Shown piece after piece: positions 7,871 to 18,900 of a DNA stretch of 40,302 nt. Position numbers and translations under genes: made by a program. Under the pieces are notes generated by a model. The model was given only the letters and a program-made list of their open reading frames with translations. It was not told the origin of the DNA and ran no database searches. The stretch's first letter is position 1. Each line of letters starts with the position of its first letter. Source of the stretch: a virus; the IMG/VR virus record IMGVR_UViG_3300030419_007560, positions 1 to 40,302 of that record; one strand, 5' to 3'.

Positions 7871-9445
7871 ATGGCTACACAATTAGAAATAAAGAATGCT
7901 ATAATTAGGGATATAGCTAGTGAATTTTTCGATAAAATACCATTTTACTATATTGATACTAGTACTCAAATAAGTAGTGTTGAAGATTTTAGAAAAATAA
8001 TAAGTGGTGGTGGTATATCTACTACATCCGGACAACAAAATCAATTAGTTTTATACCGACAAGATTATCAAGTCCAAACTCCACCAACTAATTTTGATAC
8101 ACTTATTGATAATTTAACACAATGTTATTGTACTACTGATGTTCAAATAAACTCCAATGGTACTTTTGGTCATAGTTGTGGAACATATGGTACTGAATAT
8201 ATTGGTAATTTAACTTTTACTTTTGATGGTGATGGTAGTGTTGGCACACCTTATATTAATTTTACAATTGAAACAGATGCTAATGGGGGATGTTTTGGTG
8301 ATGTAACTGTAACAATTGATAATTCTGTTTTATCTATATTGAGTCAATATATACCTTTTGATTATACACAAATCAATATCGATCCAACACAAGCACAACA
8401 AGTTCTTGATACTAATATATTTGAATTAATACCTCAACAAACACTCAGACAACAACAAATAGATAAATTTTTTACAGATTATGGTAATTTAAAAGGAGAT
8501 GCTCCAGTATTTACAATGGATGAGGATGGTTTTTTTGTAACTGAAGATCCTAATTATGATTTAAATCATGATATAAGTAATACAAATTTAAATGGGTTTA
8601 TTCCAAGACTTGAAATTGACGATTCGGAAAATCCAAATGATACACAAAATCTTGAATGGTTAAGAAATGATTTAAATATTTTTTTAAGAGATATTGATCA
8701 AGAAGGTGTTGAAGATTTAGATGATAGACCAGAATATGAAAATAAATCAGATGGTTACTTAAAAATAAGACATATGAATCAAGCTATCATTGTAAGAAAA
8801 GAAGAAGGTACTGATGTTGGTTTAATGAAAAATGTTATTAATGATACATGTCTCGATCCAGGTGGTCCAAGTTATTTATGTGATGGGTTTACAATAACGA
8901 TGTGGGTTAAGTTTTTAGATAAAGTAAATACAGGAACATTATTTAATTTTGGAAATCCATTGAGAGAAAATAATCCAATGGGTTTCATGTTAGAAACATT
9001 TGTTGTTAATAAAGATGAATATGATTCACCACCATCAGAATATTTCACAGAAGGTGATACGGAAAGATTTATAAGACTTGTTGTACATGATGGAACTAAC
9101 ATTAGAGACTCTCATATAGGAGCTGTAGCTGAACAAAATAGACCAAGATTAGACACCACTGTTGAAAGTACTGGATTACCTGCTTTAGAACATGATTCTA
9201 TTTATGCATTCAACTACACAAGAGTTCCAATTGATTTAAATGAATGGTATTTTATTGTTGCGAATTATAATCCAAATATTTTAGAAGAACAATTCAATGT
9301 TTATGAAAACAATCCTGATTATTGGAAATGGAATTATTATGAAGATTCGTATAGATCTAATTCTGGTTATGGAGCAAAATGTAAAGTAGAACTAATTTCA
9401 AAATCAGATTTAATCCGTGCTCGTGGATTTAAATCATCAGATTAA
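7871..9445 (+). CDS. Tail structural protein with LamG-like domain
   Basis: This is a 524-residue protein. The N-terminus (residues 1-50) is a helical/charged attachment-like region. About residues 80-155 form a small segment carrying the first cysteines of the locus (C-Y-C-T-T-D, G-H-S-C-G-T-Y-G, G-G-C-F-G-D), which looks inserted. Residues about 335-465 match a LamG/concanavalin-A-like fold: D-G-F-T-I-T-M-W-V-K-F, G-T-L-F-N-F-G, then L-N-E-W-Y-F-I-V-A-N-Y. Such domains often bind glycans in tail fibres. The C-terminus has a C-K-V-E-L-I-S-K-S-D-L-I-R-A-R-G motif. It bridges the conventional baseplate genes and the giant Cys-rich genes. The 9470 gene is in the same frame, separated by TAA TAA and TAG, so they are read as distinct genes. 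Confidence 0.65.
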   Translation: MATQLEIKNAIIRDIASEFFDKIPFYYIDTSTQISSVEDFRKIISGGGISTTSGQQNQLVLYRQDYQVQTPPTNFDTLIDNLTQCYCTTDVQINSNGTFGHSCGTYGTEYIGNLTFTFDGDGSVGTPYINFTIETDANGGCFGDVTVTIDNSVLSILSQYIPFDYTQINIDPTQAQQVLDTNIFELIPQQTLRQQQIDKFFTDYGNLKGDAPVFTMDEDGFFVTEDPNYDLNHDISNTNLNGFIPRLEIDDSENPNDTQNLEWLRNDLNIFLRDIDQEGVEDLDDRPEYENKSDGYLKIRHMNQAIIVRKEEGTDVGLMKNVINDTCLDPGGPSYLCDGFTITMWVKFLDKVNTGTLFNFGNPLRENNPMGFMLETFVVNKDEYDSPPSEYFTEGDTERFIRLVVHDGTNIRDSHIGAVAEQNRPRLDTTVESTGLPALEHDSIYAFNYTRVPIDLNEWYFIVANYNPNILEEQFNVYENNPDYWKWNYYEDSYRSNSGYGAKCKVELISKSDLIRARGFKSSD

Positions 9446-9469
9446 TAAATAATGAAGGAACTTTAGGTT
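9446..9469 (+). promoter_or_regulatory. Leader with four-codon mini-ORF and SD before the 9470 gene
   Basis: Between the two genes lie a second in-frame TAA, then ATG AAG GAA CTT TAG (9452-9466), then GTT and the giant ORF ATG. The AAGGA in the mini-ORF (9455-9459) serves as the SD of the 9470 gene. A very similar leader occurs at 15968-15985. Confidence 0.4.
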
Positions 9470-12400
9470 ATGGAATTTCTACAAAAAATTCAAGGAAATT
9501 GTGAATGTGATATTACATCAAATAATCCCAATACGCAATGTTGTGGTATAATAAAACTAGAAACTGGGTCCCAGCTTATATCTTTTCCATATCTACCTTG
9601 CCCCATAAAACAAACTTTTTCCTATAGCCCTACTGGGTATAAAGAATCAACTTGGAGTGATGCGACTGGGGATGGTAGAGAATGTGCATCAGGAGCATCT
9701 AATACTATTGCAGGTATATTAGATTCACAACTATATTGTGGCTTTGATAAAATCCATTCAGTGGGTATAGCAGCTTCAAATCAAGGTTGTGGTGAAGGTG
9801 AAGATACTATCTGGGTGGGATCAATGGGTAGTTTAGATTATACACATGGATATTTTATATCCTATAATGGAATAGCGGGACCAGAATATGATTTTATTAT
9901 TCCATATTATAATAATTGTGGTCCTAATAATGATTGGGCTGATTGTCCAGGTGGTGGAACTGATTGTTGTGATACTGAAACTGGTATGTGTACCACCACT
10001 GAAGAATCTGGTGTAGGACTGAATTTAGAACAAGGACAATGCATTGAATTAGGTTATGTTTGGAAACCAGGAAGATCTAAAGAACATTGGTGGGGACCAT
10101 TACTTCCTCCAAAAGTTTATCTTGCGCCAGGTCAGAATTTAATTGGCTATACGGGTGATAATCCTAATGCTCCACCTCATTACCTTACTAACTTTGGAGA
10201 ACAGTGGAACAATAACCTCTGGGTTGGATCTCCATTGAACGGTTTGACGGAAGGTGTAATAGGATCGGGTGTTGCGGCAAGTAATATAGGTTGGCAGGGT
10301 CAATCACCTTTAAATACAAATGCGATTGTTGAAAATTGGCCTGTTGAAAATTGGATACAATTTTCTCCTGGTGAAGAAGATTTAATTGGTGAACATCCTA
10401 CTGATGGTAATTATTATATTAAATATCCTGAAATGTGTAAAGAAACTTATAATAATTGTGTTAATGAAAATTATCATACAGGCATGTGGAAGGAAATGTG
10501 TGAAGGTGCGGATTATGGGCTTGGTGTAAATCAAAATGAAAACCATTGGAAATGTGTATATGAATGGGATGATTTTGCATATTGTACTGAGGCTCCTACC
10601 TATAATAATAGTATGGGTATGGGACAATGTTTTGGGCACGACAAGAATAATTGTAAATCTGAATATTGTGGTCCTATTGGAGGTAGAGCTGGTGATACAG
10701 ATTGTAATAACCTCTCGAATGTTGAAAATGGTCCCTTAAATTGTGATATATGGCAAGATGAAGAAGATAATTGTAAAACTTTTGGTGGGATGATAACGGA
10801 TGGAATGACTCTAGAGGAACTACAGAACCTCCCCCACTTTTTAGCTGGTGGACCCAATTATTGTGTTAATTCTGAATATGTATATGGTACTGATCCTTGT
10901 GTTAATCATACACAGAAAAGCCCCTGTAAAGGCCAGAGGGATGAATATGATACCTATTACGAAGGTGGTAGTAGTAGTTTTTGCAGATGGGTAGGCGGTT
11001 GTGAATGGCAACAAGGAACTTATTGTTCGGTTTATAGTGCGGGTGATAATATTTGTAATAATGCGGGGGGTGATTGTGAGTGGATGGGTATACCTGATAA
11101 TGATACTTGTGAATGTCCAAATTCTGGTGAACCAACATGTCCTTGCTGTGAATGGTTAGAGGGTGGTGGATATATAAATATAAATATATGGCCAGATGCG
11201 TGTAATTCTTGTACTTGGGCAGGTTCATTGAGTGAACCACATGGACCAGGTAAAGGTATGTGGGTCAAAATGAGTGATAGCATACAACCACCGGGTATTG
11301 AACTGACTTGGCCCTGTACTAATACAACATGTTCAGCTTGGCCTCTACCACAAGGATGTTTGATTAGTGAAGCTTGCAATTATGATAGTGAAGCTGTACT
11401 TGATTGTAGTTCTAGTACATTATTGGATGATGGTACTTGTGGTGGTGATGGATATTGTAGCAGTGGATTGACTGGTATTAGTTGTGTGGATGACAGTGAT
11501 TGTTATGTGTGTGATGGAACTGGGTTGGATGTATGTGCTGAATTATTAGGATCTGAATTTATAAATAATATTGATGATTGTTCTACTGCTGGTTACATTC
11601 AAATAGATAATCCAACGGGTCGTAATATCCAATCAGCAACTAATATGGATTCAGAAGAATTAGATATTCCAATTATGTGTGATGATGAAACTCATCAACA
11701 ATATTGTAGAGATTTGTGGAAAGGCTTTAGAGATAATCCAAATGCATCTTGTTCTAATGACCAATATGAAGATAATTTTTGGAAATGGGATGAAGCTTCT
11801 TCGGAGTGGTATAATGTTTATGAAACATCAAGTATAACCGAATTTATTAGCTGTGAAAATACTGTTTGTGATTCAGATTGTTGTTTTTTTGTAGGGCAGG
11901 AGGATTATTCATATATAGATGGTGGTGGTCAACCTGGAGCTCAATGGCCACTTAATACTAGAGATTGTAGTGGAGAAAATTGTTGTGATGCTAATCAATA
12001 TCCTGAATGTGAAACTACTCTTGATATCGATTGTAATAATTCATGTCAAGGTGAAAGCGATTATGGATCATTTATAGATGATTGTGGATATTGTTCTGGT
12101 GCGAATGGAACTACACCAAGCTGTAGATGTGAACGTCCAGAACAAGAAGATAATCCAGCTTGTGCTGAGTGGGTTTTAGACGGTGGAGTTTGTGGACCTG
12201 GTAATGGTGTTTTAGATTCGTGTGAGGTTTGTGGAGGTAGTAATGAATTTTTTTATGGTTGTACTGTTGAGGGTTTTATTAATACTGATATTGATACAAA
12301 TGAGGACTGTGAAAATATTGAAGGATTTTGGGGCCCATTATATCCATTTGGACCTAATGTAGATGAATGTGGAGTCTGTCTTAATATTGATCCTGAAGCT

Positions 12401-15400
12401 GACGCGTATTTTAATAGTTGTACAAATCCTGATAGTGATTTATATGGTATTTGTGAAAATATGGATTGTGCTGGAAATTGTACTGCGGGTACTCCTTTAC
12501 ATAATTTATATGAAAATAGTGATTTAGGTGGAGCTACAGTTAGTGAATGTGGAATTTGTATTGGTGTTGGTACTGATTATGATGGAGACGATACTAATGG
12601 TATTGGTGGATTTATGTTTCAGGATTGTAATGGTGATTGTCATCAAGAGTTATCACTTTATCCTTGTGAAAATAGTGATCATTGTGGTTATGCTGTTATA
12701 GATGATTGTGGAACATGTTGTCAAGGTGGTACTACTAACAGTTGTTGGTGGTCTGCTAATTGTGCTAATTCTAATGGTTGTGAAGGAATAATAGATTGTT
12801 CAGGTGAATGTGGTGGAGAGTCAACAATTGACTATTGTGGTGTTTGTTCTGGAGGTGATTTGACTGTTGATGTTTCTTATCAAACTACTTGTAATAATGG
12901 TCAATGTACTGGTGAATTAGAAGATGTTTTGACTTGTGGTGATTTACCTTCCGAATTACCTAATAATATGAATTATCCAAATGCTGAATGTGTTAGTGGT
13001 TTTGTTGATTGTACTGGTAATTGTTATAATTCAGAATCTTTTAATTTTTGTATAAATAGTGGAGCAACAGAAGGGTGTTTTGATTCCACCGCTTGGAATT
13101 TATATTTTCCTCACCCTGGCCAAGAAGGATGGTCAAATACAATTTATGAACATTTTTCAATGACCAATACATACGATATAATTACATTATTTACACCAAA
13201 AAATAGTTTTGGTGAAAATAAACAAAATATTCAGAATATTTTTCAAGATGAGGATATATCACATGTTTATTTTAAAATTGATAATTTTTATGATTTAATT
13301 AATGAAATTTTAGATAAAGAAGGAATGGGAAATTTAAACTCAAATCCCTATGGGTGTTGGGAATATGATCTCGGTGGAAATCCACAAGCCATTGAAATTA
13401 GTCAAAATCAATTAAATAATACTTATGAATTAGTTAATTTGATGGAAGATGAAGATTATTTTATTCTTGGTTTTAGATGGCCTTTTAAATGTCATCCATT
13501 TTATGTTGAAGAAAATCTTACATATGCTGTAAATGATTATACTGATAGTGAAATTACATTTACATTACTTGGTAGTGGTGGTTCATCAGAGTTATCAAAT
13601 CCAGCTCAGATAACAGAGTATTGTGGTTGTGTTGGACCTAACACTGAAATAAAAGATGATAATTATTGTTTGGGATGTATGGATACTGGTGCGTGTTATT
13701 GTCAAAATCCAGGATTAGATAATAGTGTTATATGTCCTACAGTAGAAGGTTTTGATTATGATCCAAATTCAGATGAATTGACTAGTCCAACACCAATAAC
13801 ATTTACTGATGAGTGTTGTTTAATTCAATATGATGATAATGGAGCTCCTAATTGTAATTATGAAAAAGGTTACTATGATACATATTCAATAGATAATGGA
13901 GTAACTTTCCACGCTACAGATTGTAATTATGGTTGTGGTGAGTTACAAGATATGAATACTAAATGGGAAAATCATCTTGTAAATTGTTGTTTGGATATAA
14001 TAGATACTAATGATAATTATTGTGATAGAGATTCAGATAATCAAGATATCTTTGCTGGATCTTGGTATTTTTGTGGTACTTGTCCTACTGATTATACAAT
14101 AGACCTTACTGCTTATCCAGATACTCTTTTTGAAACATGGGGTTGTACACACTATCTTGCTGAAAATGCTGGAGAAGATCTTTCAGAACAGGAGGGGGAA
14201 GATCTTGAAGCAAATTTGAATTGTGATTTTACATATACTAATCAAACTTTTACTGATGGTGCTGTAGAAGGAATTTGGAATAGTTGTTGTAATTATAATC
14301 CATCTTTAGAATATGAATTAATATGGATTTCTCCAGATGTATTACCTGAGTCTGTGGCTGATACTGGTCAGGATGTTCCTGCATCTTATGTTAATTATAG
14401 AGCTTCTGTACCTACAATTATTCCTCAAGGTGTTAATGATCAAACAATTATAGATGGATATCATAATTATTTGTTTAATGAGACTACTTTGACTTGGTCT
14501 TTTAATTGTAGTGATTGGTGTTCAGAAGGTAATACTATATCTGGTTTAGAAAAACCATTAGGTAAATATGCTAGATGTTTTGAAAATACCTTTTGTGTAG
14601 ATATACAAGATGAACTTGTTGGACTTATAGGTTCTCCATTTGAACAGGTATGGATTGATCCACTTAATAATGAAATTGATGGTATTACACCTGATATGCA
14701 AGATGATATAATTTTTAATTTAATTCTTAATGTTAATGTGGATAATTCAGATCCAACTTTTAACACATCTCAAATGTTAAATATAGCTCCATCTCCTGAG
14801 ATGGGTGGTCATGATAATTTAATTTGGGATGAAGAAGCATTAGGACCTTATCAAGATTGGTATAAAGATATTGCTGTGATTGCAGAGTTTGGTCAAGATT
14901 TACCTATAGGTATTGCTACCAAAGTTGAAAGTGGTGGTATTAATCATTGGTGGTATAATATCAATGATCATGAAATTATCGGTCCTACATCCCCCTATTT
15001 AACTCATACATTTGGTATTACAGAATCAAGTACAGTTGGGTGTCGTGATAATAGAATATGTTCTTTTAATCCTCAAACTGGTGAAACAATTTATTGTGCT
15101 AAAAATTACGACCCGAATTTACAAGCTAATGTGGATTGTAATGGTAGTGTTCCATTTTCTAATCCAATTTCTTGTATAAATGGTCAACATCCAGGTTCAA
15201 CAGTAGATATTATTAACCCAGCAGTTGAAGGTGGTGTAGAAACAATTAATAATTGTTGTTGTGAATATGGTGTAGAGGGAGAATTACCATTTTTACCTGC
15301 TACTAGACTTGCTGCGAGTGGAGGTTTTACTGATTTTTCATCAACTGTTGGTTTTCCATTTTATGATATTGAATTTATAGTTGACCCTATGGATATGAAT

Positions 15401-15967
15401 AATTATTTTATCTCTCTTTCTCAAGTATCAAAACTTTTTTCTCAATCTATTTATAAAGAGAATCCTGATTTACAAAATCATGGATATTGTCAGTTGGCTG
15501 CATATACAATATGTTCAACTGACACTGAGGATGATTATGGTAAAATTCCAAATGGTGATTGTGATTTAAATGAAATAATTGATGCTGTTGGTTGTTATGA
15601 AGTATATGGTGAATGGATACCAACTATTGAAAGTTTACATGATAAACTTGCTGTTAAAGGTAGTTTTTGTTATGATTGTTGGGATGTTGAATGGCAAGAA
15701 GGGTGTGATATTTGTGACTATGAAGAACAATCTATAATAGATATAGGTACTATAATTACTATGAAAACAGCTGGAATCTCAAGATCTTTATATTATACGG
15801 GATATTGGCAAGATGAATATCAGACAACATTTACTGATTATGATGAAGGGTTTGAATTAAATAAACAAATTGGACTACTTGTTTATCCGTTAAATGCTGA
15901 TCCTGTATTAAACTTGGGGGATGTTTATTTAAAATGGAATTTTGATGGTATATTTGAAGAAGAATAA
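9470..15967 (+). CDS. Giant cysteine-rich protein 1 (2165 aa), putative tail fibre/adhesin
   Basis: No signal peptide is visible. Residues 27-137 and 217-320 are two related modules. The first reads L-I-S-F-P-Y-L-P, then G-I-A-A-S-N-Q, then W-V-G-S-M-G-S-L ending in H-G-Y-F-I. The second has N-L-I-G-Y and G-V-A-A-S-N-I. I associate this pattern with surface proteins of marine bacteria. Residues about 320-1200 are dense in cysteine, with a GCxxxxACNY module near 628 and many DDCGxCxG units (for example at nt 12077, 12364, 12700 and 12830). Residues 1203-1387 form a Cys-poor domain, a second Cys-rich stretch follows to about 1615, and a long Cys-poor region precedes a C-terminal domain (about 1930-2165). 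Directly downstream of the LamG tail protein, it is most simply a virion fibre. The function is inferred from position and modules only. Confidence 0.72.
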   Translation: MEFLQKIQGNCECDITSNNPNTQCCGIIKLETGSQLISFPYLPCPIKQTFSYSPTGYKESTWSDATGDGRECASGASNTIAGILDSQLYCGFDKIHSVGIAASNQGCGEGEDTIWVGSMGSLDYTHGYFISYNGIAGPEYDFIIPYYNNCGPNNDWADCPGGGTDCCDTETGMCTTTEESGVGLNLEQGQCIELGYVWKPGRSKEHWWGPLLPPKVYLAPGQNLIGYTGDNPNAPPHYLTNFGEQWNNNLWVGSPLNGLTEGVIGSGVAASNIGWQGQSPLNTNAIVENWPVENWIQFSPGEEDLIGEHPTDGNYYIKYPEMCKETYNNCVNENYHTGMWKEMCEGADYGLGVNQNENHWKCVYEWDDFAYCTEAPTYNNSMGMGQCFGHDKNNCKSEYCGPIGGRAGDTDCNNLSNVENGPLNCDIWQDEEDNCKTFGGMITDGMTLEELQNLPHFLAGGPNYCVNSEYVYGTDPCVNHTQKSPCKGQRDEYDTYYEGGSSSFCRWVGGCEWQQGTYCSVYSAGDNICNNAGGDCEWMGIPDNDTCECPNSGEPTCPCCEWLEGGGYININIWPDACNSCTWAGSLSEPHGPGKGMWVKMSDSIQPPGIELTWPCTNTTCSAWPLPQGCLISEACNYDSEAVLDCSSSTLLDDGTCGGDGYCSSGLTGISCVDDSDCYVCDGTGLDVCAELLGSEFINNIDDCSTAGYIQIDNPTGRNIQSATNMDSEELDIPIMCDDETHQQYCRDLWKGFRDNPNASCSNDQYEDNFWKWDEASSEWYNVYETSSITEFISCENTVCDSDCCFFVGQEDYSYIDGGGQPGAQWPLNTRDCSGENCCDANQYPECETTLDIDCNNSCQGESDYGSFIDDCGYCSGANGTTPSCRCERPEQEDNPACAEWVLDGGVCGPGNGVLDSCEVCGGSNEFFYGCTVEGFINTDIDTNEDCENIEGFWGPLYPFGPNVDECGVCLNIDPEADAYFNSCTNPDSDLYGICENMDCAGNCTAGTPLHNLYENSDLGGATVSECGICIGVGTDYDGDDTNGIGGFMFQDCNGDCHQELSLYPCENSDHCGYAVIDDCGTCCQGGTTNSCWWSANCANSNGCEGIIDCSGECGGESTIDYCGVCSGGDLTVDVSYQTTCNNGQCTGELEDVLTCGDLPSELPNNMNYPNAECVSGFVDCTGNCYNSESFNFCINSGATEGCFDSTAWNLYFPHPGQEGWSNTIYEHFSMTNTYDIITLFTPKNSFGENKQNIQNIFQDEDISHVYFKIDNFYDLINEILDKEGMGNLNSNPYGCWEYDLGGNPQAIEISQNQLNNTYELVNLMEDEDYFILGFRWPFKCHPFYVEENLTYAVNDYTDSEITFTLLGSGGSSELSNPAQITEYCGCVGPNTEIKDDNYCLGCMDTGACYCQNPGLDNSVICPTVEGFDYDPNSDELTSPTPITFTDECCLIQYDDNGAPNCNYEKGYYDTYSIDNGVTFHATDCNYGCGELQDMNTKWENHLVNCCLDIIDTNDNYCDRDSDNQDIFAGSWYFCGTCPTDYTIDLTAYPDTLFETWGCTHYLAENAGEDLSEQEGEDLEANLNCDFTYTNQTFTDGAVEGIWNSCCNYNPSLEYELIWISPDVLPESVADTGQDVPASYVNYRASVPTIIPQGVNDQTIIDGYHNYLFNETTLTWSFNCSDWCSEGNTISGLEKPLGKYARCFENTFCVDIQDELVGLIGSPFEQVWIDPLNNEIDGITPDMQDDIIFNLILNVNVDNSDPTFNTSQMLNIAPSPEMGGHDNLIWDEEALGPYQDWYKDIAVIAEFGQDLPIGIATKVESGGINHWWYNINDHEIIGPTSPYLTHTFGITESSTVGCRDNRICSFNPQTGETIYCAKNYDPNLQANVDCNGSVPFSNPISCINGQHPGSTVDIINPAVEGGVETINNCCCEYGVEGELPFLPATRLAASGGFTDFSSTVGFPFYDIEFIVDPMDMNNYFISLSQVSKLFSQSIYKENPDLQNHGYCQLAAYTICSTDTEDDYGKIPNGDCDLNEIIDAVGCYEVYGEWIPTIESLHDKLAVKGSFCYDCWDVEWQEGCDICDYEEQSIIDIGTIITMKTAGISRSLYYTGYWQDEYQTTFTDYDEGFELNKQIGLLVYPLNADPVLNLGDVYLKWNFDGIFEEE
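9545..10431 (+). repeat. Two LISFP/GxAAS/WVGSL-type modules
   Basis: Copy 1 (about 9545-9880) has LISFPYLP, GIAASN, WVGSM and GYFI in order. Copy 2 (about 10117-10431) has NLIGY, WVGSP, GVAASNIG and NYYIKY. They are diverged at DNA level and are separated by a short Cys-rich insert. They form the N-terminal domain pair of giant protein 1. Confidence 0.55.
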
Positions 15968-15985
15968 ATAATGAGGATTTTATAA
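15968..15985 (+). promoter_or_regulatory. Leader with four-codon mini-ORF directly abutting the 6060-aa ORF
   Basis: ATG AGG ATT TTA TAA (15971-15985) ends immediately before the giant ATG at 15986 and is in the same frame. GAGG inside it (15973-15976) is the only plausible SD, 9 bases from the giant start. The arrangement resembles 9452-9470 and 34176-34185. Confidence 0.4.
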
Positions 15986-18900
15986 ATGGCTTTGTATAGT
16001 ATGCAAATAACTAATTGTGCGTATACTTTAAATGGTAGTGATGGCGTATCTGGATTTGAATATGCTGATATACAAAAGAGACCTGGTGATAGATTTATAT
16101 TATATGCATATAATGATGGCAATTGGGATCCTCTTTACAGAAGCCAATGTGATGGTGGTACTTGTACTTATAAGTCGACTGGTAATCCCAGCAACCCTAA
16201 ATTTGGTGGTACATTATCGAATATTGATGATGAAATATATCCTCCAGGTACTGAATTTTTTCTAAAGGTTATACCAGTACAATCTGAACAATACAATGAA
16301 TGTCATCCTAATTGTGATTGGTATGATGATGAACCAATGGAGGGTGCACTTTATGTGAATGAACAAAATGCAATAATTTCTAATGGATTTCCTACATTAC
16401 AGGATCGGGTAACACACGGTTCATTTAGATTTCAATCGACATATGACTATTATCCGGGTTGTCCAGAATCAACTTCTTGTAATTTTAGTGATGGTTCAAC
16501 AATAGATGATGGTAGTTGTTATTATAATAATCAACAAACGTGGTGGTATGATTGTGATGACGGTACAGAAGGTTGTGATTGTAATAATATATGTGGTGGA
16601 AGTACTGATTATGATTGTAATAATGATTGTGGTGGTACTGCAGAATTAGATGATTGTGAAATCTGTTCAGGTGGTAACTCTGGTCACGAGGCTGACAGTG
16701 ATAAAGATTGTGCTGGTGTTTGTATGTATTATACTCCCGAAGGATTTGGGTTATCAGGTGATTATTCTACTAATCCAGATAATAATAATGCATTTGTAGA
16801 TGATTGTGGTGAGTGTGTATGGGGAACTACAGGTGTTGCTCCAAGTTGTTATTGTCATAGGTCATTTGAGAATATTGTTGGGGATGACTCATTTGATCAA
16901 CCATCTACGGGTACTGATTGTCCTGATTGGGTATCTGCTGGTAATACTTGTGGTGGTGGGTCTTCAAATATAGATGATTGTGATAGATGTAATGGTAATA
17001 ATGAAGATATGGATTGTAGGCTTGATAGTAATGATCCAAATTGGCAGTATTGTACTTTTAATCAAAATGATTATACTTGGATACGGAATGTAGATGGATA
17101 TGGAGTTGAATGTACTTATGGTCAAGCTGCATATGATTGTGCAATAAATCCAAATGATCCTCCAATATGGTGTCCCGATGGTCCTGATGTAGATGGAATA
17201 TGTTGTGATGTAGATGGTGATGATGATGGACTTCATTGTGGATCTGAAAGGTTATGTCACCCTCCAACTGATAACTATTTACCATTCGAAACTTGGAATA
17301 ATTCATCTAATGTAACCATTACTGGTTGTGATGGTTTTGAAGATAGTATATATGCTTGTTATTGTGACGGGGATGTTGACGATTGTGGTATCTGTGATGG
17401 ACAAAATTTCTTCTCAAATTGTTCTGATCCAGTATGGGTAAGAGAGAATGGTGATTGTACTTATATGGATTGTAATGGAACTTGTAGTGAAGAATCAAAA
17501 ACTACTGCATTAGACAGATGGAAACAAGACCATGATTGTCCTGAAAATCAGGGTTATAATGAAAATATGGGATCTTGTCAACCTAATGATAATCTAGCAT
17601 TTTGGGATGATTGTAGCGTCTGTTCAGGAGGACAAACTGGACATGATAAAAACGATATTGAAGAATGTCAAGGTGGTAGTTGGGATTCATTTGAAAATTA
17701 TCCAGATTTAGATTGTAATTGTGAATGTAAAATTGGTACTAATGAATATGATTATCAACATAGTGATGGTAATACAACATATGGATTAAATTGGCAAGAC
17801 GATTGTGAAGCTTGTTGGCCAACGGAATATGATGATGATGGGTCAAAGTTTAAACCAGCCTGTCATGATGGATCTACAACTGGTGAATGTGAAAATTATA
17901 CTGATTGTCTTAGTGCAGCATTAGATTGTAATTGTGATTGTATGAATCCAGAAGGTACTCCAAATTCGGGATATTGGAAACCTTTTGATGATAGCTCATT
18001 TTTAAATTCATGTGGTGTATGTATTGGTAAAAATACTGATTATTCATGTTTAGATTCAGATTGTGGAACTCCAGTGGGTACTATTCCTCATTTATCTTTT
18101 CAATGTGAAGGAAATAATGATTGTGAAGAAGATGAAGTATGTTTGAATATATATGAACATCTACGGGAAAATGATGATTTTAATCAACCTGAAACTTCAG
18201 GTTATAACTACTGTAGAGAAGAAGAAACTTCTACATATGGGGGTTTACTTGAACATCAAAGTGAAACTTCATATGATTTAGATGTAACTCAAGGTATGGA
18301 TTGTGAGGGTGTTTGTGATGATGGTACACCAGCTGTAATTGATGGTTGTGGGGTATGTACTGGAGGAACAACAGGTGTGGTTGCAAACTCTGATATGGAC
18401 TGTAGAGGAACTGTTGAGAGTTGTTTTGGTACATATTATACTGATCAGTTTGGTCTTTGCTGTAATTCTTTTGATCCTAATGAATTTACAAATGATTGTG
18501 CACCATTAGCTGATGCTGTTAATCAATATAATACTAATCCAATAAATGAAGTATGTCAAGTTGATTTGGGTTATGATGGAATTAATGATGCTTGTACTGC
18601 TTGTGATTCTTGTGGAGCGACAAATTTTGCGGATTGTAATGGTGATGGGATAGCTAATGATTGTCTTACCAACTATGACTCATATCATGGAGATACTAGT
18701 TTATGTGATTTTGATAATATAGTTGATATTGGATTAAATGGACCTAGAGTAGGTTCTGGAGGAACAGATGTTGATATAGTAGAAGGTAATACTATCAGAA
18801 AAGGTTCATCATTTACGATAACTTGGACTCCTTTAACTATTGTTAATTGTGAAGATACGGCTGATAGAGATTATGTTACAATAAGTTTAGACGGGGTATC

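Noticed and set aside
10382-11379. Reverse-strand and offset ORFs overlapping giant protein 1
   Set aside because: They are shadows: poor residue make-up, no SD, and complete overlap with a long modular + strand gene.
7871-15967. LamG ORF and giant protein 1 as one gene broken by a sequencing error
   Set aside because: They share a frame, but two TAA and one TAG intervene along with an SD and a new ATG, and the first protein ends in what looks like a natural C-terminal motif.
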